Shown one piece after another: positions 63,036 through 64,000 of a stretch of 64,000 nucleotides of DNA (position 1 is the first letter of the stretch; every line of letters starts with the position of its first letter). The notes beneath the pieces were generated by a model that was not told the DNA's origin, searched no databases, and saw nothing but the letters and a program-made list of their open reading frames with translations. This DNA comes from Fidelibacterota bacterium (GTDB lineage: Bacteria > Fidelibacterota > Marinisomatia > SCGC-AAA003-L08 > TS1B11). The position numbers were made by a program, and so were the translations under genes. Location of the stretch: contig CP070638.1 of NCBI GenBank assembly GCA_020354025.1, positions 455,523-519,522 on the forward strand. Direction: 5' to 3'.

Positions 63036-63791
63036 ATGAAGATCCCAGCCCCGCGACTAATACTACCACTGCTGCTGTTGTCCTTCCCCCTATCGGCTCA
63101 GCCTGGATATGAGATTGCTAAGATGATGGATGAACGAGAGCAGCCGGATGATATGGTCTCCGATATGACCATGATCCTCACTTCCCGCACTGGCGCCACC
63201 CGGACACTGACGGTGCACTCGGTCCGGAAAGGGGACGACAAGCAGATCATCTGGTTTCTTGCTCCGGCTGATGACCGGGGCGTGGCGTTCCTGAAGATCG
63301 AGTACGAGGACCGGGAAGACGAGATGCGCATGTGGCTGCCGAGCTTCAAGCGAATGAGACGCATCGCCTCCAGTAAAAAGGGGGAGAGCTTCATGGGCTC
63401 CGACTTGAGCTACGAGGACATGACTTTGCGAGCCCTTGACGAATATACCTATGAACTGCTGGGGGAGGAGGCCCTCGACGGAGATCAGGTCTGGATCCTG
63501 GAGAGCACCCCGAAACCGGAATTGCGCTCCTCATACAGCAGGATTGTCTCCCGGGTGCGCCAGTCCGATTTCATGCCTGTCAGGGAGGAATATTATGACC
63601 GGGTTGGTAACCTGCTGAAAGTGCGCACCATGGACGTGGGGGTAGTCAAGGAGTACAGCATCCCGGTGAGGATGCTCATGCAGAACGTGCAGAAAGAGCA
63701 CAGCACGGAGCTCATCTTTGATAACATGGAGCTGGACACGGGAGTGAAGGACGATCTATTCCACGAGCGCAACCTGCGGAGGCTGCCATGA
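63036..63791 (+). CDS. Outer-membrane lipoprotein-sorting (LolA-like) protein
   Basis: A 251-residue periplasmic protein starting at ATG 63036 (AAAGGAAA upstream). Signal peptide ILPLLLLSFPLSAQ. The rest matches the LolA-like, half-barrel type often paired with MMPL transporters: VSDMTMILTSRTGATRTLTV, QIIWFLAPADDRGVAFLKIE, MRMWLPSFKRMRRIASSKKG, ESFMGSDLSYEDMTLRAL. Such proteins carry hydrophobic cargo across the periplasm. Its TGA overlaps the ATG of the next gene (ATGA). Confidence 0.9.
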   Translation: MKIPAPRLILPLLLLSFPLSAQPGYEIAKMMDEREQPDDMVSDMTMILTSRTGATRTLTVHSVRKGDDKQIIWFLAPADDRGVAFLKIEYEDREDEMRMWLPSFKRMRRIASSKKGESFMGSDLSYEDMTLRALDEYTYELLGEEALDGDQVWILESTPKPELRSSYSRIVSRVRQSDFMPVREEYYDRVGNLLKVRTMDVGVVKEYSIPVRMLMQNVQKEHSTELIFDNMELDTGVKDDLFHERNLRRLP

Positions 63792-64000
63792 GTGGGATCC
63801 AGCGCCGGTTGGTCTTGGTCGCTTATATGCTAGGTGGGTTTTCGGCGCTGACGGCCCAGGTTGAATTCCACGGCCACGTCTATCCGCTGGCACGGCTTAA
63901 TTTCGAGAGTCGGTACCTCAACTTGCCGCATCGCGTTGTCTCACTCGAGGGCCAAAACCGGGGTAGGAACGTGAATCTGTTCCTCAACACAACCCTAGAA
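63788..64000 (+). CDS. Exported, probable outer-membrane protein (3' part outside window)
   Basis: The first 71 codons of a gene translationally coupled to the LolA-like gene. A signal peptide (RLVLVAYMLGGFSALTAQ) is followed by VEFHGHVYPLARLNFESRYL, the start of a beta barrel as expected for the outer-membrane partner (DUF1302-like or porin-like) in MMPL-LolA operons. Too little is visible to name the family. Confidence 0.6.
   Translation, partial: MSGIQRRLVLVAYMLGGFSALTAQVEFHGHVYPLARLNFESRYLNLPHRVVSLEGQNRGRNVNLFLNTTLE

Overview
The window reads as a chromosomal piece of a Gram-negative, probably uncultured bacterium of the wider FCB (Fibrobacteres-Chlorobi-Bacteroidetes) assemblage, for example a Marinimicrobia- or KSB1-like lineage. 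The main reason is five secreted proteins that end in the same roughly 90-residue C-terminal domain (NPFNPxSTIRYxLPxA, then VYDxLGREVxRLV, then SGIYxARL, then IKMVLLK at the stop). This is the layout of type IX-type sorting tails in such phyla. Signal peptides, predicted outer-membrane barrels, a LolA-like protein and an MMPL/RND transporter also fit a double-membrane cell. I saw no rRNA, tRNA, CRISPR array, integrase or transposase, so the phylum stays an inference.

Layout. 1-2547 (minus): endonuclease/exonuclease/phosphatase-family protein, an exported protein and a lipid kinase cut by the window edge. 2664-5448 (minus): three envelope proteins, one with four 20-residue FDPETG repeats. 5769-7643 (minus): two NAD(P)-dependent dehydrogenases and the C-terminal ghost of a redoxin gene. 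7828-14459 (plus): CsaA-like protein, HAD hydrolase, GNAT acetyltransferase, questin-oxidase-like protein, M1 metallopeptidase with HEAT repeats, and a large GNAT-like acyltransferase. That last gene leads into an epimerase and a PAP2-type membrane enzyme (to 16414), together a possible ceramide/phospholipid cassette. 16419-17270 (minus): methyltransferase. 17271-18240: gene-poor, structured DNA. 18183-26298 (minus): PEGA/CsgG-like protein, cohesin-like lipoprotein and a giant FG-GAP surface protein.

26299-30480 is gene-poor: an AT-rich XRE regulator, a small unknown protein, a dead sorting-domain tail with its terminator, and rsgA. 30481-38761 (plus) is a tandem array of sorting-tail proteins: an unusual three-module CxxC/HxxxH protein, an NTR-like protein, a small lectin-like protein, a leucine-rich-repeat protein, and a BNR/YCF48 beta-propeller gene broken by an in-frame TGA. 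38986-51008 (plus) is mostly housekeeping and surface sugar work: recG, methyltransferase, DUF1844 protein, DUF2723 membrane protein, glycosyltransferase, RmlC-like epimerase, glutamate dehydrogenase and a PEP/pyruvate-binding protein. 51086-58425 holds two consecutive full-length carB genes of different base composition, an RDD membrane protein and leftovers of further carB 3' ends. 58521-64000 holds an MscS-type channel and a TetR-MMPL-LolA-like-outer membrane operon.

The most notable signals are: (i) the sorting-tail DNA behaves like an exchangeable cassette, with mosaic identity, a shared hairpin and second vestigial tail ends downstream of true stops; (ii) the 739-residue protein with three evenly spaced C-x2-C ... 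H-x3-H modules fused behind a FGYPSCC-type cytoplasmic domain; (iii) the carB duplication with scars of repeated recombination.
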